Positions 46,939-54,427 of a stretch of 64,000 bases of DNA are shown one piece after another. Within the stretch, counting starts at the first letter, position 1; every line of letters starts with the position of its first letter. The stretch is taken from assembly GCF_000184685.1 (NCBI RefSeq), contig NC_014830.1, positions 2,046,001 through 2,110,000 of the forward strand, read 5' to 3'. The stretch is from Intrasporangium calvum DSM 43043. Its GTDB lineage: Bacteria; Actinomycetota; Actinomycetes; Actinomycetales; Dermatophilaceae. The notes beneath the pieces are model-generated. The model saw only the letters and a list, made by a program, of their open reading frames with translations, was not told where the DNA came from and did not search any database. The position numbers and the translations under genes were made by a program.

Positions 46939-47762
46939 ATGCTCGACGCCGACGGCTTCCTCGACGACCTCCTCTCCCGCGCGGCCGACCTCGACGCCCA
47001 CGCGCCACTGACCGGATCGGGCGCCTGGTGGGGGCAGCGGCGGGCCAGGTGGTCGTCACCGACGCGACCACGGTCAACCTGTTCAAGGCCGTCGTGGGGG
47101 CGGCGCGCCTGCGCCCGGGACGCACGGTCGTCCTGACCGACCCCGCGTCCTTCCCGACGGACCTCTACATCGCCGGGGCCGCCGCGCGGGTCGAAGGGCT
47201 TGACGTCCGCCGGGTGGCCCCGCCCGAGGCACCCCGGGCGATCGCCGAGCTCGGTGCCGCCTTCGACCAGCCACTCACGGGGTGGTTCGGTCACGCCTGA
47301 CCGTTCGAGATGGCCCGGACCTACACACCTGCCGTGGGGATCGACCGGCTCCGGGTCGGCACTCCCCCGATGCTGTCCGTGCTCGCGCTGGAAGCGGCCC
47401 TCGAGGCGTTTGACGGCCTGACCATGCGGGACGTGCGCGCACAGTCGCTGTCGCTCACCTCGACCTTCCTCGACGCCTTGCACGCGCTCGCGGTTGACCT
47501 GCCCGTCGCGACGCCGCTCGCACCCGAGCGCCGCGGGTCGCAGCTGTCCCTGCGCCACCCGGACGCCTTCGCCGTGGTGCAGGCGCTCATCGCCCGCGGC
47601 GTCATCGGCGACTACCGCGAGCCCGACATCGTCCGGCTCGGGTTCGCGCCGCTGTACGTCACGCACGTCGATGCGGTCGCGGCGGCCGCGGACCTCCGGG
47701 CCGTGCTCGACGGGCACGAGTTCGAGCGGGCGGAGTTCGCGTGCCGCGGAGCCGTCACGTGA
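46939..47762 (+). pseudogene. kynU: Decayed kynureninase gene
   Basis: Three lesions are visible. The N-terminus (MLDADGFLDDLLSRAADLDAHAPL) breaks near 47010-47030, where sense changes frame and most of the first about 70 residues are missing. The second frame (GAAAGQVVVTDATTVNLFKA, then RPGRTVVLTDPASFPTDLYI) jumps near 47265 from RAIAELG straight to AAFDQPLTGWFGHA, deleting about 150 residues including the PLP-lysine region. Finally TGA at 47298-47300 interrupts GHA-PFEMARTYTPAVG. The C-terminal third to 47762 is otherwise intact. A functional enzyme is impossible. Kynureninase cleaves kynurenine to anthranilate and alanine. Confidence 0.85.
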
Positions 47763-47847
47763 CCCCGGCACACACCGTCCTGGTCACGTGGGGCCAGACT
47801 GGGGCCCGCGGGTTGAACGCCTGGACCCACCGACCAGAGGAGTACAG

Positions 47848-48318
47848 ATGAAGCTGGAGACCGTGCTGCGGCAGTCCGAGTCGGACATACTCGACGAGGC
47901 GTTCAGCGCCCTGCAGCGCTCGCAGGTGGCCCACTACGAGAGGGCCGGAGAGACGTTCACCCGGGACCGACTGGCCAAGCTGTTCGGCCTCGTCGTCGAC
48001 GCCATCGAGACGCGCAGCCTCATCCCGCTCTCCGCCTATGCGGACCGCATCGCGTCCGAGCGGTTCGAGGCTGGTTTCGACATCTCCGAGGTGCAGATGG
48101 CCTTCAACTCGCTCGAGGAGGCGATGTGGCGCCGGATCGTCAGCGCCGAGCCCCCCGACGCGCTCGCCGAGGCGATCGGACTGCTGAGCACCGTCCTCGG
48201 GTTCGGCAAGGACACCATGGCACGCAAGTACGTCTCCCTCGCCTCACGCAAGCACGTTCCGTCGCTCGACCTCACGGCGCTCTTCTCCGGGGTCGAGGAA
48301 GGCTCGCCCGAGGGCTGA
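47848..48318 (+). CDS. RsbRD N-terminal-like domain protein
   Basis: A 156-residue all-helical protein with AGAGGAG 6 nt before ATG 47848. Segments ETFTRDRLAKLFGLVVDAIETRS and AGFDISEVQMAFNSLEEAMW resemble the sensor domain found at the N-terminus of RsbR-type stressosome proteins. No STAS domain follows, so it is a stand-alone sensor-like domain. The family call is by sequence impression and is tentative. It follows the kynureninase pseudogene on the plus strand. Confidence 0.5.
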   Translation: MKLETVLRQSESDILDEAFSALQRSQVAHYERAGETFTRDRLAKLFGLVVDAIETRSLIPLSAYADRIASERFEAGFDISEVQMAFNSLEEAMWRRIVSAEPPDALAEAIGLLSTVLGFGKDTMARKYVSLASRKHVPSLDLTALFSGVEEGSPEG

Positions 48319-48430
48319 GCGTGCCGTGCCGCCGACACACCCGGACAGCGCGGGTGGCCTCGCGCTGCAGGTGCGGTGAGCGCGCAGTCAGCGGGTGTGT
48401 CGCGAGGTACGAGACCCCGCCACAGGCAGA

Positions 48431-48467
48431 CGTATGCCGCTGGGCTGAGTCAGCCCAGCGGCATACG
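48431..48467. repeat. 37-bp palindrome of two scattered-motif copies
   Basis: Two 18-bp arms (CGTATGCCGCTGGGCTGA and its complement) flank a single G. It lies in the 172-bp gap between the convergent RsbRD-like gene and pdxS, so it would form a bidirectional hairpin in both transcripts. Confidence 0.95.
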
Positions 48468-48490
48468 GCGTGCTCGGGGTTGCGGCTACG

Positions 48491-49411
48491 TCACCAGCCG
48501 CGCTCGGCCAGCCGGTGCGGCTGGGGGATCTCGTCGACGTTGATGCCAACCATCGCCTCGCCGAGGCCACGGGAGACCTTGGCGATGACGTCGGGGTCGT
48601 CGTAGAAGGTCGTCGCCTTGACGATCGCCTCGGCGCGCTGGGCCGGGTTGCCGGACTTGAAGATGCCGGAGCCGACGAAGACACCCTCGGCGCCGAGCTG
48701 CATCATCATCGCCGCATCCGCCGGAGTGGCGATGCCGCCCGCGGTGAAGAGGACGACGGGCAGCTTGCCGGCCTTGGCGACCTCGGCGACGAGCGCGTAG
48801 GGCGCCTGCAGCTCCTTCGCGGCCACGTACAGCTCGTCCTCCGGGAGGTTGTGCAGGCGACGGAGCTCGGCGCGGATCTGGCGCATGTGCGTCGTCGCGT
48901 TGGACACGTCGCCGGTGCCGGCCTCGCCCTTGGAGCGGATCATCGCCGCGCCCTCGGTGATCCGGCGCAGGGCCTCCCCGAGGTTCGTGGCCCCGCAGAC
49001 GAAGGGCACGGTGAACTGCCACTTGTCGATGTGGTTGGCGTAGTCGGCGGGGGTGAGGACCTCTGACTCGTCGATGTAGTCGACGCCCATGCTCTGGAGC
49101 ACCTGGGCCTCGACGAAGTGACCGATGCGGGCCTTGGCCATGACGGGGATCGACACCGCGGAGATGATGCCGTCGATCATGTCGGGGTCGCTCATCCGGG
49201 ACACGCCGCCCTGGGCGCGGATGTCGGCCGGAACGCGCTCGAGGGCCATGACCGCGACGGCGCCGGCGTCCTCCGCGATCTTGGCCTGCTCGGCGTTGAC
49301 GACGTCCATGATGACGCCGCCCTTGAGCATCTCGGCCATCCCCCGCTTGACGGGTGACGTGCCGGTGGCGCTGTCGGGCTGGGGCTGAGACGGGGTCTCG
49401 GGTGTGCTCAC
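48491..49411 (-). CDS. pdxS: Pyridoxal 5'-phosphate synthase, PdxS subunit
   Basis: A 306-residue TIM-barrel enzyme making PLP from ribose 5-phosphate, glyceraldehyde 3-phosphate and ammonia. It has [22 protein letters not shown], the active-site Lys in [34 protein letters not shown] and [23 protein letters not shown] 49411 is the start. PdxT is encoded 1.6 kb downstream on the same strand. Confidence 0.96.
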   Translation of the reverse strand: MSTPETPSQPQPDSATGTSPVKRGMAEMLKGGVIMDVVNAEQAKIAEDAGAVAVMALERVPADIRAQGGVSRMSDPDMIDGIISAVSIPVMAKARIGHFVEAQVLQSMGVDYIDESEVLTPADYANHIDKWQFTVPFVCGATNLGEALRRITEGAAMIRSKGEAGTGDVSNATTHMRQIRAELRRLHNLPEDELYVAAKELQAPYALVAEVAKAGKLPVVLFTAGGIATPADAAMMMQLGAEGVFVGSGIFKSGNPAQRAEAIVKATTFYDDPDVIAKVSRGLGEAMVGINVDEIPQPHRLAERGW

Positions 49412-49640
49412 GCTCGTCCTGCTTTCGTGCTCGGTTGTTCCACAAATCGTAGGCCCATCGCACCGATCCGCTTGACCGCCTCCGGTAGGCACGTGGCTCC
49501 GAACCGGTGGGCGGCCTGCTCGATCGCCCAGGCGACGTCGCGGACGGGGGTGGCGGGTGTCCCAGCCGCGGTAGGAGTTGAGCACGCGCGGGACGACGAG
49601 GTGGCGGTCGGGTCCTTATGGCGGAGGCATACCCGGATGC
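49412..49640 (-). pseudogene. Possible gene remnant upstream of pdxS
   Basis: Coding-like sequence is seen on the minus strand in two frames: [19 protein letters not shown] near 49590-49545, then [20 protein letters not shown] and [15 protein letters not shown], ending in a TGA that overlaps the pdxS GTG. A frame change near 49550 separates them. GATCLPEA is faintly like lasso-peptide B2/transglutaminase-like proteins, but I do not assign a family. The rest of the 460-nt gap holds the GGATGCGTCG repeats. Confidence 0.3.
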
Positions 49641-49696
49641 AGGTCGAGCGACTCGCGCAGTGATCCGTGTGGCGGGTCAGTGCGTGTGCGCGTTCG

Positions 49697-49780
49697 ACCT
49701 GGATGCGTCGACCTCCCCTGGATGCGCCTCGCGGTCGGTCCTCTTGACCCGGATGCGTCGGCTTGAGGCGACGCATCCAG
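49697..49780. repeat. GGATGCGTCG motif cluster with hairpin
   Basis: CTGGATGCGTCGAC and CTGGATGCGCC occur between 49697 and 49730. CGGATGCGTCG (49750-49760) and CGACGCATCC (49769-49778) then form a 10-bp hairpin with an 8-nt loop. The cluster sits between pdxS and the LemA-like gene. Confidence 0.7.
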
Positions 49781-49871
49781 GTCATCGCGACCGAGGGCCG
49801 GGAGCCCCGGGGGGCACTCCGCCGCGAGCGGCCGGCGGGCCGCCAGCCCGTCCCGACGCCCGCCGACGGGG

Positions 49872-50423
49872 TCAGGCAGCCAGTCCCGCGGGCATCTCGT
49901 CGTCGAACTCGACGGTGCGCGGCAGGGGGGTGTGCCCGGCGAGACGGAAAAGGCGCACGGCCCACTTGCGGCGGACGCGGCGGACGTCGGTCACCGCGTC
50001 GTTGTGGAAGCGCCGGGCGAGCTGGACGCGGTTGCAGGCGGAGCGCAGCCGCCCGAGGTGGTCGACGGCGAGCGGTCCGTCGTCGCGGAGCGCCGCGCAG
50101 ACCTCCCCGGTCAGCGAGACCTGGAGCGCCTCCGTGAGGTCGTTCTCGACGGCCTCTCGGATCTCGCCGTGCTCGCCCGGGTTCTCGAGGGACTCCGCCG
50201 CCGCGTTCGCGAGGATGAGTGACGTCGCTCCGTCGAGCAGACCGCTGTGGGCGAGCTCGAGCGAGGCCTCCGCACGGCGCACCAGCTGGGCGTCGAGCGC
50301 CGCCAGGGTGCCGGTGAGGCGCACGTGCAGCCGGTCGAGCCGTGCCGCGGTGTAGGTGAGGTACCAGGCGATGATGACGAGGACGAAGAGCGTCGCGAAG
50401 ACCCACGACAGGACGTCGGTCAT
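49872..50423 (-). CDS. LemA-like membrane protein
   Basis: A 183-residue protein with one N-terminal membrane segment (VFATLFVLVIIAWYLTYTAARL) followed by a helical domain. LGRLRSACNRVQLARRFHNDAVTDVRRVRRK resembles the C-terminal helix of LemA proteins (ARxFYNDxV). The ATG at 50423 overlaps the pimA stop by 4 bp. Function unknown; the gene is regularly found after pimA in actinobacteria (compare the position of Rv2609c, which differs in family). Confidence 0.65.
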   Translation of the reverse strand: MTDVLSWVFATLFVLVIIAWYLTYTAARLDRLHVRLTGTLAALDAQLVRRAEASLELAHSGLLDGATSLILANAAAESLENPGEHGEIREAVENDLTEALQVSLTGEVCAALRDDGPLAVDHLGRLRSACNRVQLARRFHNDAVTDVRRVRRKWAVRLFRLAGHTPLPRTVEFDDEMPAGLAA

Positions 50424-51592
50424 CGGGCACTCCCGCGCAGGAAGCGGTTCCACCGTGTGGAGGGCTCCGCCTGGGCAGCCAGGCTCCCCTCGATGACGGT
50501 CTCGTAGACGGCCCGGATCTGCTCGGCCACGACCGACCAGTCGAACAGGTGGGCCCGCGCCTGGCCGGCATCGGCGAGCACGCTGCGCCGCTGCGGGTCC
50601 TGCAGCAGGCCGGTCAGCTGCTCGGCGAGGTGGGCCGGGTCCTCGTTGCGGAACATCGCCCCCACGGCACCGCCATCGAGGACACGGGAGAAGGCCGCCA
50701 GGTCACTGACGAGGACGCACGCACGGGCGGCCATGGCCTCGATGAGGATGATCCCGAAGCTCTCACCGCCGGTGTTCGGAGCGACGTAGACGTCGGCCGA
50801 CGCCAGGAGCGAGGCCTTGTCCGCGTCAGACACCGCGCCGAGGAACTCGGTCGCGCCACGCACCCGGTCCGGCCACCCCTCGCTTGCCTCGGCCGGGTCC
50901 CCGGGTCCGGCGACGAGCAGGCGCAGCCCGGGAACCTGGTCGAGGACAGCCGGCAGGGCAGCAGCGAGCACCGGCAGCCCCTTTCGGGACTCGTGCATCC
51001 GTCCGAGGAAGGCGACCGTGGGCCGGTCGGGGGTGCTCTGCCACTCCGGTCGCTGCGGCGCTGAGGCGAACCGCTCGACGTAGACGCCGTTGGGGATGAC
51101 GACCGCGTCTCCGCCGATGTGCGTCGTCACGGTCCGCCGGGCGTCCTCGCTGACGGCGATACGGGCAGCCACCTTCTCCAGGGAGGGCCGGATGATCGGG
51201 TAGGCCGTCTGCATGGTGCGCGACCGGATCATCGAGGTGTGGAAGGTCGCGACGATCGGCCCGTCCGCCCCCATGAGGGCCAGGACGCTGACGCTCGGAG
51301 CCATCGGCTCGTGGATGTGGAGGACATCGAACCGGCCGTGGTCGAGCCAGCGGCCGACCTTGGCGGCGGTCACCGGACCGAAGCTCAGGCGGGCGACCGA
51401 GCCGTTGTAGCGCACCGCAGTGGCTCCGCCCGCGGAGACGACGTAGCCGGGCAGCGCGGTCTCGCTCTCGGCCGGCGCGAGGACCGAGACCTCCTCCCCC
51501 TCAGCGATGAAGTGCTCGGCGAGGTCGCGGACGTGGAACTGGACCCCTCCGGGCACGTCGAAGGAGTAGGGGCAGACGATCCCGATCCTCAT
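50420..51592 (-). CDS. pimA: Phosphatidylinositol mannosyltransferase PimA
   Basis: A 390-residue GT4 glycosyltransferase. It begins MRIGIVCPYSFDVPGGVQFH, the GDP-mannose/PI-binding loop of PimA, has HEPMAPSVSVLAL and FHTSMIRSR, and the C-terminal donor motif ASADVYVAPNTGGESFGIILIEAMA. It adds the first mannose to phosphatidylinositol at the inner membrane face. Order PIS-PatA-PimA on one strand matches Rv2612c-Rv2610c. Confidence 0.95.
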   Translation of the reverse strand: MRIGIVCPYSFDVPGGVQFHVRDLAEHFIAEGEEVSVLAPAESETALPGYVVSAGGATAVRYNGSVARLSFGPVTAAKVGRWLDHGRFDVLHIHEPMAPSVSVLALMGADGPIVATFHTSMIRSRTMQTAYPIIRPSLEKVAARIAVSEDARRTVTTHIGGDAVVIPNGVYVERFASAPQRPEWQSTPDRPTVAFLGRMHESRKGLPVLAAALPAVLDQVPGLRLLVAGPGDPAEASEGWPDRVRGATEFLGAVSDADKASLLASADVYVAPNTGGESFGIILIEAMAARACVLVSDLAAFSRVLDGGAVGAMFRNEDPAHLAEQLTGLLQDPQRRSVLADAGQARAHLFDWSVVAEQIRAVYETVIEGSLAAQAEPSTRWNRFLRGSAR

Positions 51593-52644
51593 CCGGTGCC
51601 CCGCTCCGAGTCGTGGTCAGAGTCGTGGTCAGAGTCGTGGTCTGGCCGCTGGTCGGGCCGCTGGTCGGGCGGCCGGTCCAGGTCGTCGACGAAGACCCGC
51701 TGCAGCATGTGCCAGCTCGAGGTGTGCTCGCGGATGGTCGGTGTCAGGTGGTCGGCGCACTGCTGGATGAGGTCCCGGGCCTTGGCGGCGGTGGGACCCT
51801 CCACCCGCGGCCGGAGACGCTCGCTGAACTCGACGACCGTTCGGTAGCCACCCAGCCCGGTGCCCTTCGGCGCCGGCTCGTAGTGGATCGAGGCGCAGTA
51901 GAGCGGGGCTCCGGTCAGGAGCGAGAGCACCGCCGGTCCCTTGGCCATCCGCACCGGGTGGCCGACGAGCTCGACCTCGACGCCGTTGCTCGTCAGGTCC
52001 CGGTCGCTCGCGAGCGCGATGACCCGTCCGCCGGCGCGGGCCACCCGCACCAGCGCCGTGAAGGGGTCCTCGCCCCCGGTCAACGGGATGATGTCCATGT
52101 CGATCGCGTTGCGGAAGGCGACGAACTCCTCGAAGACCGCTTCGGGCTCGAGCCGCTCGGCCACGGTGGTCACGGGCGCGAGCTGGGTTGCAGCCCAGGC
52201 AGCCCCGAGGTCGAAGTTGCCCAGGTGGCCGACGAAGACGACGACGGTCTCGCCCTTGGCGGCGAAGGCCCGCAGCTCCTCCTCGCCCCGGCTGACGACG
52301 GCCCCGTCGATCTGCGCTCGGCTGAGCGACGGCAGCCGGAAGGCCTCGCAGTAGTACCGCATGTAGGAGCGCATCCCGTCGCGGACGAGCGCGTCCAGAG
52401 CGGCGTCGTCGAGCTCGGGCCGGGCCCTTCGGTAGTTGGAACGGAGCCGCTCGATCCGCTTCCCGCCGCGGCGGACGCTGAGGTCGGCGATGCGGTCGAA
52501 CAGCCCGTAGGCGACGGGCTCTGGCAGGACGCGAAGCGTCCGCCAGCCCAGCTTGAACCCGGCCACGGTCAGGCGGTCGGTCATTCGTCTGGTCAGCGGG
52601 GCGCGGGGCTCAGCGGTGGCCGACGGGCGGGGCGCGCCGGTCAA
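51589..52644 (-). CDS. PatA-type acyltransferase (phosphatidylinositol mannoside)
   Basis: A 351-residue LpxL/HtrB-superfamily acyltransferase with the catalytic His/Asp in VVFVGHLGNFDLGAAWA. It probably acylates PIM1/PIM2, given its place between the PI synthase and pimA genes (compare Rv2611c). A TTG start at 52644 overlaps the upstream stop (TTGA) and has GGAGAGG upstream, so it is preferred to ATG 52584, which lacks a ribosome site. The C-terminal tail ends in DQRP and DHDS repeats encoded by 12-bp tandem repeats near 51610-51670. Confidence 0.88.
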   Translation of the reverse strand: MTGAPRPSATAEPRAPLTRRMTDRLTVAGFKLGWRTLRVLPEPVAYGLFDRIADLSVRRGGKRIERLRSNYRRARPELDDAALDALVRDGMRSYMRYYCEAFRLPSLSRAQIDGAVVSRGEEELRAFAAKGETVVVFVGHLGNFDLGAAWAATQLAPVTTVAERLEPEAVFEEFVAFRNAIDMDIIPLTGGEDPFTALVRVARAGGRVIALASDRDLTSNGVEVELVGHPVRMAKGPAVLSLLTGAPLYCASIHYEPAPKGTGLGGYRTVVEFSERLRPRVEGPTAAKARDLIQQCADHLTPTIREHTSSWHMLQRVFVDDLDRPPDQRPDQRPDHDSDHDSDHDSERGTG

Positions 52645-53264
52645 TGGTTGACCTCTCCGGTGGCCAGTGCCTGCGAGCGGACCGTGAGGATGCGCTGCAG
52701 GACGGTGACCGCGCTCGCGACGGCGAGCAGGGCGAGGACGGCTCCGAGCAGGAGCGTCGAGTCGAAGAGGTCGGCGAAGAAGGCCGCAGCGAGGACCGCC
52801 ACCAGCCGGTCGGCCCGTTCGGCGATCCCGACCGACGCGGTGAAGCCCAGCCCCTCGGCCCGGGCCCGGGCGTAGGAGACGACGCTGCCGAGGATGAGGC
52901 AGGCGAGGGCGAGCCCGGCCATGACGCTGTTGTCGCCCCGGGACGCGTAGTAGATGACGAGCCCGCCGAAGATGGCCGCGTCGCCGACCCGGTCGAGGGT
53001 CGAGTCGAGGTACGCGCCCCACTTGGTCGGCTGGCCGGACTGGCGGGCCATGATCCCGTCGATGGTGTCCGAGAAGACGAACGCGGTGATGACGAGGGCG
53101 CCGACCCAGAGCTCGCCGCGCGGGAAGAAGACGAGCGCCCCGGCGCTGACTCCGATGGTGCCGACGATGGTCACGACGTCAGGGCTGATGCCGAGCCGCA
53201 GGAAGAGATGGGCGACCGGACCGAGGATCTTCGTGACGACCGCACGCAGGAGTCTGTTGAGCAT
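52641..53264 (-). CDS. pgsA: Phosphatidylinositol phosphate synthase-like CDP-alcohol phosphatidyltransferase
   Basis: A 207-residue membrane enzyme with the full signature in SDTIDGIMARQSGQPTKWGA and YLDSTLDRVGD. Basic residues after the signature fit the inositol-phosphate acceptors of actinobacterial PIP synthase (Rv2612c type). It supplies the lipid anchor that PimA mannosylates. The gene is the first of the PI/PIM block after HIT. Confidence 0.9.
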   Translation of the reverse strand: MLNRLLRAVVTKILGPVAHLFLRLGISPDVVTIVGTIGVSAGALVFFPRGELWVGALVITAFVFSDTIDGIMARQSGQPTKWGAYLDSTLDRVGDAAIFGGLVIYYASRGDNSVMAGLALACLILGSVVSYARARAEGLGFTASVGIAERADRLVAVLAAAFFADLFDSTLLLGAVLALLAVASAVTVLQRILTVRSQALATGEVNH

Positions 53265-53337
53265 GGTGGCACCAGCCTACTGACCGGACCGACGAGCGCG
53301 GTCGCGCCCGGGACGACGCCGCGGTGACGATGGGATG

Positions 53338-53931
53338 TCAGTCGCGGGGCCAGGCGGCGACGACCCGCCGACGCGTGTCCTCGAGCAGGACCGGCAGCGC
53401 CTTGGTCTGTCCGACGATGGGAAGGAAGTTCGAGTCCCCACCCCACCGTGGCACGACGTGCTGGTGCAGATGCGCTGCGACTCCGGCGCCGGCGACCGCC
53501 CCTTGGTTCATGCCGAGGTTGAAGCCGTGGGGACCGGAGGCTGCCTCGAGCGCCCGGATCGCTGCTTTGGTCAGGCGCGTGAACTCGTCCGTCTCGTCGT
53601 CGGTGAGGTCGACGTAGAGCGACACGTGGCGGTAGGGACAGACGAGCAGGTGGCCGGGGTTGTAGGGAAAGAGGTTCAGAACGACGTAGCAGTGCGTGCC
53701 GCGGTGGACGATGAGGCCCTCGTCGTCGGCCTTGTCGGGGGCGGCGCAGAACGGGCAGCCGGCGCCGGCCTCGTCACCGGGCTTGTCGCCCACGATGTAG
53801 GCCATCCGGTGCGGCGTCCAGAGACGCTCGAACCCGTCGTCGACGTGCGCGAAGCTCGCGTGGTCCTCGAGTCCGGGGGCGCCAACCGACTGGGGTGCCT
53901 GAGCCGTCCTGTCGCCGGCCTGCTCGGTCAT
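53338..53931 (-). CDS. HIT-family protein (Ap4A phosphorylase-like)
   Basis: A 197-residue histidine-triad protein. The catalytic triad is VAAHLHQHVVPRWGGDSNF. FNLGMNQGAVAGAG and LWTPHRMAYI precede it, and a CPFCAAP motif suggests a zinc site. The closest known relative by order and layout is Rv2613c, a diadenosine tetraphosphate phosphorylase. ATG 53931 has AGGA 8 nt upstream and is chosen over ATG 53940. In mycobacteria thrS lies beyond this gene; here the nrf cluster does. Confidence 0.9.
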   Translation of the reverse strand: MTEQAGDRTAQAPQSVGAPGLEDHASFAHVDDGFERLWTPHRMAYIVGDKPGDEAGAGCPFCAAPDKADDEGLIVHRGTHCYVVLNLFPYNPGHLLVCPYRHVSLYVDLTDDETDEFTRLTKAAIRALEAASGPHGFNLGMNQGAVAGAGVAAHLHQHVVPRWGGDSNFLPIVGQTKALPVLLEDTRRRVVAAWPRD

Positions 53932-54068
53932 GGCCCGCATCCTATGTCGAGCCGGTTGCCCGTCGTCGGGCGTGTCGATTTGGGCGCAAGGGAGCGAGCC
54001 GGTTCAATGGGAGTGGCCCTGCGGTGTGTGAGATCGCAGGGCCACCATGCGTCCGGACCCGTTCAACC

Positions 54069-54083
54069 GTATGCCGCTGGGCT
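54069..54083 (+). repeat. Exact copy of the 15-bp scattered motif
   Basis: GTATGCCGCTGGGCT, exact, between hairpins 1 and 2 of the gap between the HIT and nrfA genes. Confidence 0.85.
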
Positions 54084-54090
54084 GGGTCCC

Positions 54091-54156
54091 AGGGTCACGG
54101 CGGGGTCATGGCGGGGTCATGGCGGGGTCATGGCGCGGCAAGGGCGGGGCAAGGGC
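54091..54156. repeat. 11-bp tandem repeat
   Basis: GGGGTCATGGC at 54102, 54113 and 54124 with changed copies before (AGGGTCACGGC, 54091) and after (GCGGCAAGGGC, GGGGCAAGGGC): six units at an 11-bp period, about one DNA helical turn. Confidence 0.85.
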
Positions 54157-54427
54157 GGGGCCCCGTGGGTGTGAGAGCCACGGGGCCGGAACCGTCCGCC
54201 TTCGAGCGGCGTCGCCTGGAAGGTGAAGGCCCGGGAAGTATGAGTTCCCGGGCCTTCGATCTTCGCCCACCGAAGTGAGGAAGATCCGATCCGCCGAAGC
54301 GGGTCGGTAGTTCCTTTCTAATCCCAACACCTGGCGTTGGCAAGGGGTTCGCGCAAAGTTTCTCGCCTGTTTCGAGGACTTCTCGGCGTGTCGCGCGGAC
54401 ACGCCGAGAAGTCGTCGGCCCTCGTCG

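Larger units (their letters stand above)
54013..54307. other. Array of five hairpins; candidate structured RNA or repeat cluster
   Basis: The 496-nt gap 53932-54427 has no gene. It holds five stems: 54013-54045 (11-bp perfect, loop GTGTGTGAGAT), 54159-54187 (10-bp perfect, loop GTGTGAGAG), 54225-54257 (13-bp perfect, loop GTATGAG), 54258-54286 (7 bp, GATCTTC/GAAGATC) and 54286-54307 (9 bp, CGAA loop). The first three share the loop pattern GTnTGAG. Either strand could be transcribed. Confidence 0.7.
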
